The notes under the pieces: generated by a model
Told to the model about the DNA's origin: nothing
The model's database searches: none
Seen by the model: only the letters and a program-made list of their open reading frames with translations
Part shown: positions 12,648-14,681 of the stretch, in pieces
Position numbering within the stretch: the stretch's first letter is position 1
How the letters are laid out: each line of letters opens with the position of its first letter
Made by a program: the position numbers and the translations under genes
DNA from: Aliishimia sp965369035
GTDB lineage: Bacteria; Pseudomonadota; Alphaproteobacteria; Rhodobacterales; Rhodobacteraceae
DNA: 14,681 nt
Assembly: GCA_965369035.1 (NCBI GenBank)
Contig: CBDUPF010000066.1
Coordinates: 1 to 14,681 of the forward strand
Direction: 5' to 3'

Positions 12648-13534
12648 TGGACGGGATTCCCGAAGCGCTTCAGGCGCATCTTCAAAGCGGGTTCACCACC
12701 GTGTGCAGGGCCTGGGCGATCATCCGCAGGGACGGCGTCACCCATGGTTTCACCGATCACGATTGCCCGCTCGGTTTCGACGGGATCGAGTTCCGCGCGC
12801 ATTCCGGCCTCACAGCGTCGGCGCTGGCGCAGAGCACGGGCCTGTCGGTCGACAATTCCGAAGCCATCGGCGCGCTCAGCGATGCCTCGATCACCGAGGC
12901 GGATATCGAGGCCGGGCGCTTCGACGGGGCGGAGATATCCTGCTGGCTCGTGAACTGGTCCGATCCCGACCAGCGCTGGCTTCAGTTCCGCGGCACGATC
13001 GGCGAGCTTCGCCAGGGCGGCGGGGCCTTCACGGCCGAACTGCGCGGTTTGACCGATGCGTTGAACCAACCCATCGGGCGGGTCTACCAGAAACCCTGCA
13101 CGGCCGTTCTTGGCGATGCCACCTGCGGTTTCGATCTCGACACGCCGGGCTTTTCGGCGATGCAGACGGTCGAAGACGTGGAAGAGGCGCGCATCCTGCG
13201 GTGGAGCGACCAGATGACTTTTGCGTCCGGTTGGTTCGCGCGCGGGCGTCTCGATGTACTGACCGGCGCGGCGGCGGGGCTCTGGGCTTCGGTGAAACGC
13301 GACGAGATCCTGCCGAGCGGCCGCCGGGTGGAGCTCTGGGAATCGCTGCGCGCGCAACTGGTGCCGGGCGACCAGGTGCGATTGACCGCGGGATGCGACA
13401 AGCGTTTCGCCACCTGCCGGACGAAATTTGACAACCTCACGAATTACCAGGGCTTCCCGGATGTCCCGGGCGACGACTGGATGATGGCGGTGCCGAAATC
13501 CACCGGTATCAATACCGGAGGGTCCCGAAGGTGA
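12647..13534 (+). CDS. GTA g13: tail hub protein (DUF2163 family), possible Fe-S cluster
   Basis: This is RcGTA g13, the baseplate hub, in the DUF2163/BR0599-like family. The 295 residues include TDHDCPLGFDGIEF (about 36-49), the middle GRVYQKPCTAVLGDATCGFD (144-163), and the C-terminal signature GCDKRFATCRTKFDNLTNYQGFPDVPG (249-275). Four cysteines, Cys151, Cys160, Cys250 and Cys257, are arranged as C-x8-C and C-x6-C. They match the pattern by which lambda gpL-type hub proteins bind an iron-sulfur cluster, and as I recall the RcGTA hub has one too. The ATG overlaps the g12 stop by one base; frame extension upstream of 12647 is a shadow of g12. The end overlaps the GTG start of g14. Confidence 0.92.
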   Translation: MDGIPEALQAHLQSGFTTVCRAWAIIRRDGVTHGFTDHDCPLGFDGIEFRAHSGLTASALAQSTGLSVDNSEAIGALSDASITEADIEAGRFDGAEISCWLVNWSDPDQRWLQFRGTIGELRQGGGAFTAELRGLTDALNQPIGRVYQKPCTAVLGDATCGFDLDTPGFSAMQTVEDVEEARILRWSDQMTFASGWFARGRLDVLTGAAAGLWASVKRDEILPSGRRVELWESLRAQLVPGDQVRLTAGCDKRFATCRTKFDNLTNYQGFPDVPGDDWMMAVPKSTGINTGGSRR

Positions 13535-13968
13535 GACCGGACGTGGTGGCTGCCGCGCGCGGCTGGATCGGCACACCCTACGTGCACCAGCAATCGCGGC
13601 GCGGGGCAGGGTGCGATTGCCTCGGACTGCTTCGCGGTATCTGGCGCGAAGTCCAGGGGTCCGAACCCGAACGGGTTCCGGCCTATTCCCGGGACTGGTC
13701 CGAACCGCAGGGCGAGGAGAGGTTGTGGCAGGCCGCGGCGCGGCATCTCGTGACCAAGGAGGTGTCCGACGAGGCGGTAGGCGACGTGATCCTGTTCCGG
13801 ATGCGCGACGGCAGCGTGGCCAAGCATCTTGGCGTGCAGGCGGAAACCGGCGAGAAGCCCAGCTTCGTCCATGCCTATTCCGGGCACGGCGTGATCGAAA
13901 GCCCGCTGAGCCTGCCGTGGCATCGACGGATCGTCGCGCGGTTCGAATTTCCGGAGAAGGGGGCTTAG
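13531..13968 (+). CDS. GTA g14: NlpC/P60-family cell-wall peptidase
   Basis: This is a 145-residue cysteine peptidase of the NlpC/P60 family, matching RcGTA g14, which is placed in the baseplate to open recipient or host peptidoglycan. Cys30 in GCDCLGLLRGIW is the expected nucleophile, His99 in AKHLGVQ the base, and His114 in FVHAYSGHGVIES a likely third polar residue. GTPYVHQQS at 14-22 is the usual lead-in. Translation starts at GTG 13531 in a GTGA overlap with g13; GGAGGG (13517-13522) lies 8 nt upstream. The TAG stop is followed directly by the g15 ATG with no spacer. Confidence 0.93.
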   Translation: MRPDVVAAARGWIGTPYVHQQSRRGAGCDCLGLLRGIWREVQGSEPERVPAYSRDWSEPQGEERLWQAAARHLVTKEVSDEAVGDVILFRMRDGSVAKHLGVQAETGEKPSFVHAYSGHGVIESPLSLPWHRRIVARFEFPEKGA

Positions 13969-14681
13969 ATGGCGACGATTCTTCTGTCGACTGCGGGGGC
14001 CGCGCTGGGCGGGTCCATTGGCGGTACCGTGGCGGGGCTCTCCACCGCGGTTCTGGGCCGGGCGTTGGGTGCAACGGTCGGGCGGGTCATCGACCAGCGC
14101 CTGATGGGGCAGGGGTCCCGCGCGGTGGAGACCGGGCGGGTCGACCGTTTCCGGCTGTCCAATGCCGGTGAGGGCGACGCGATTCCCCAGATCTATGGCC
14201 GGATGCGCGTCGGCGGTCAGGTGATCTGGGCCACGCAGTTCACGGAGACGGCGTCCGTGTCGGGTGGTGGCGGCAAAGGCGCCGCAACCGCGCCCCAGAC
14301 ACGCACCACGCAATTCAGCTACCACGTCAGCCTTGCGCTGGCCCTCTGCGAGGGAGAGATCACCCGCGTTGGCCGGATCTGGGCGGATGGGGAGGAAGTG
14401 TCGCCACGCGATCTGAACATGCGCGTCTACCCGGGAACCAAGGACCAACTGCCCGATCCGTTCATGGAGGCGGTCGAAGGCCCGGGCGCGGTTCCCGCCT
14501 ATCGCGGGACGGCCTATGTTGTGCTGGAGAACCTGCCGCTGGAGCAGTTCGGCAACCGGGTGCCGCAGTTCACCTTCGAGGTCGCGCGCGCGGATCAGCC
14601 GGGCGCGGAGAACGACCTGACCCATGCCATCGAGGCCGTGGCGATGATGCCAGGGACCGGCGAATACGCGCTGGCCACCAC
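13969..14681 (+). CDS. GTA g15: host-specificity/megatron protein, 5' part (cut by window edge)
   Basis: The frame is open from ATG 13969 to the right edge, giving 237 residues of what should be a protein of roughly 1,300 residues. In RcGTA g15 is the 'megatron', which plugs the baseplate and forms the channel or needle for DNA delivery; full-length homologues carry a GTA TIM-barrel domain and a phage tail (gpJ-like) domain further on. The N-terminus is Gly/Ala-rich and hydrophobic (ILLSTAGAALGGSIGGTVAG, residues 4-23), a possible membrane-active segment. NAGEGDAIPQIYGRMRVGGQVIWATQF (about 65-91), LALALCEGEITRVGRIWADG and LPLEQFGNRVPQFTFEV (about 194-210) are characteristic of GTA and gpJ-like tail proteins. 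The start follows the g14 stop directly. Confidence 0.92.
   Translation, partial: MATILLSTAGAALGGSIGGTVAGLSTAVLGRALGATVGRVIDQRLMGQGSRAVETGRVDRFRLSNAGEGDAIPQIYGRMRVGGQVIWATQFTETASVSGGGGKGAATAPQTRTTQFSYHVSLALALCEGEITRVGRIWADGEEVSPRDLNMRVYPGTKDQLPDPFMEAVEGPGAVPAYRGTAYVVLENLPLEQFGNRVPQFTFEVARADQPGAENDLTHAIEAVAMMPGTGEYALAT

Noticed and set aside
12380..14074. Very long minus-strand open frame (564 codons) across g12-g14, and similar ones at 2091-3587 and 13444-14625
   Set aside because: They lie opposite clear GTA or mltG genes. Their translations are rich in Arg, Pro and Ala with no recognisable motif. Long antisense frames are normal in GC-rich DNA.
3940..14681. Active prophage interpretation of the head and tail genes
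   Set aside because: Gene order, the very short tape measure and the absence of integrase, replication, repressor and lysis genes fit an RcGTA-type element. What lies beyond the right edge is unseen.

Overview
The window looks chromosomal and alphaproteobacterial, most likely from the Rhodobacterales (Roseobacter/Rhodobacter group). It is GC-rich, carries a fabF-mltG pair, and from about 3.7 kb to the right edge holds an almost complete gene transfer agent (GTA) structural cluster with the gene order of RcGTA of Rhodobacter capsulatus. Assignments rest on reading the translations and recalling families; no database search was run.

Left part (1-3500): two valine tRNA genes (anticodons CAC and UAC) bracket a histidine-phosphatase-superfamily gene. 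Next come fabF (3-oxoacyl-ACP synthase II) and mltG (septal endolytic transglycosylase), 6 bp apart and probably one operon. No acpP lies directly before fabF. The 439-bp gap 3501-3939 holds no convincing gene. It does hold a compact control region: a large imperfect inverted repeat (3748-3793), a perfect CtrA-type box TTAA-N7-TTAA (3789-3803), a near-consensus sigma70 promoter (TTGACA, 17 bp, TATACC) and, only about 20 bp past the predicted start, a strong intrinsic terminator (3858-3891).

Right part (3940-14681): GTA genes g1 (small terminase), g2 (large terminase), g3 (portal), g3.5 (small coiled-coil and membrane-segment protein), g4 (prohead protease), g5 (capsid), g6 (adaptor), g7 (stopper), g8 (tail terminator), g9 (tail tube), g10 and g10.1 (tail chaperones), g11 (short tape measure), g12 (distal tail), g13 (hub), g14 (NlpC/P60 peptidase) and the first 237 codons of g15 (megatron), cut by the window edge. 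All are on the + strand and look intact, mostly with 1-8 nt start/stop overlaps. No integrase, replication, repressor or lysis genes are present, which fits a domesticated GTA rather than an active prophage.

Together g1/g2 package host DNA through the g3 portal into a g5 shell matured by g4; g6-g8 join head to tail; g9-g11 build the tube; g12-g15 form the baseplate that crosses the recipient envelope. The protein-coding part is a known system. The less expected part is regulation: two intrinsic terminators sit inside the transcription unit, one in the leader and one between g2 and g3. This resembles a phage late operon that needs antitermination, with a CtrA box directly at the promoter.
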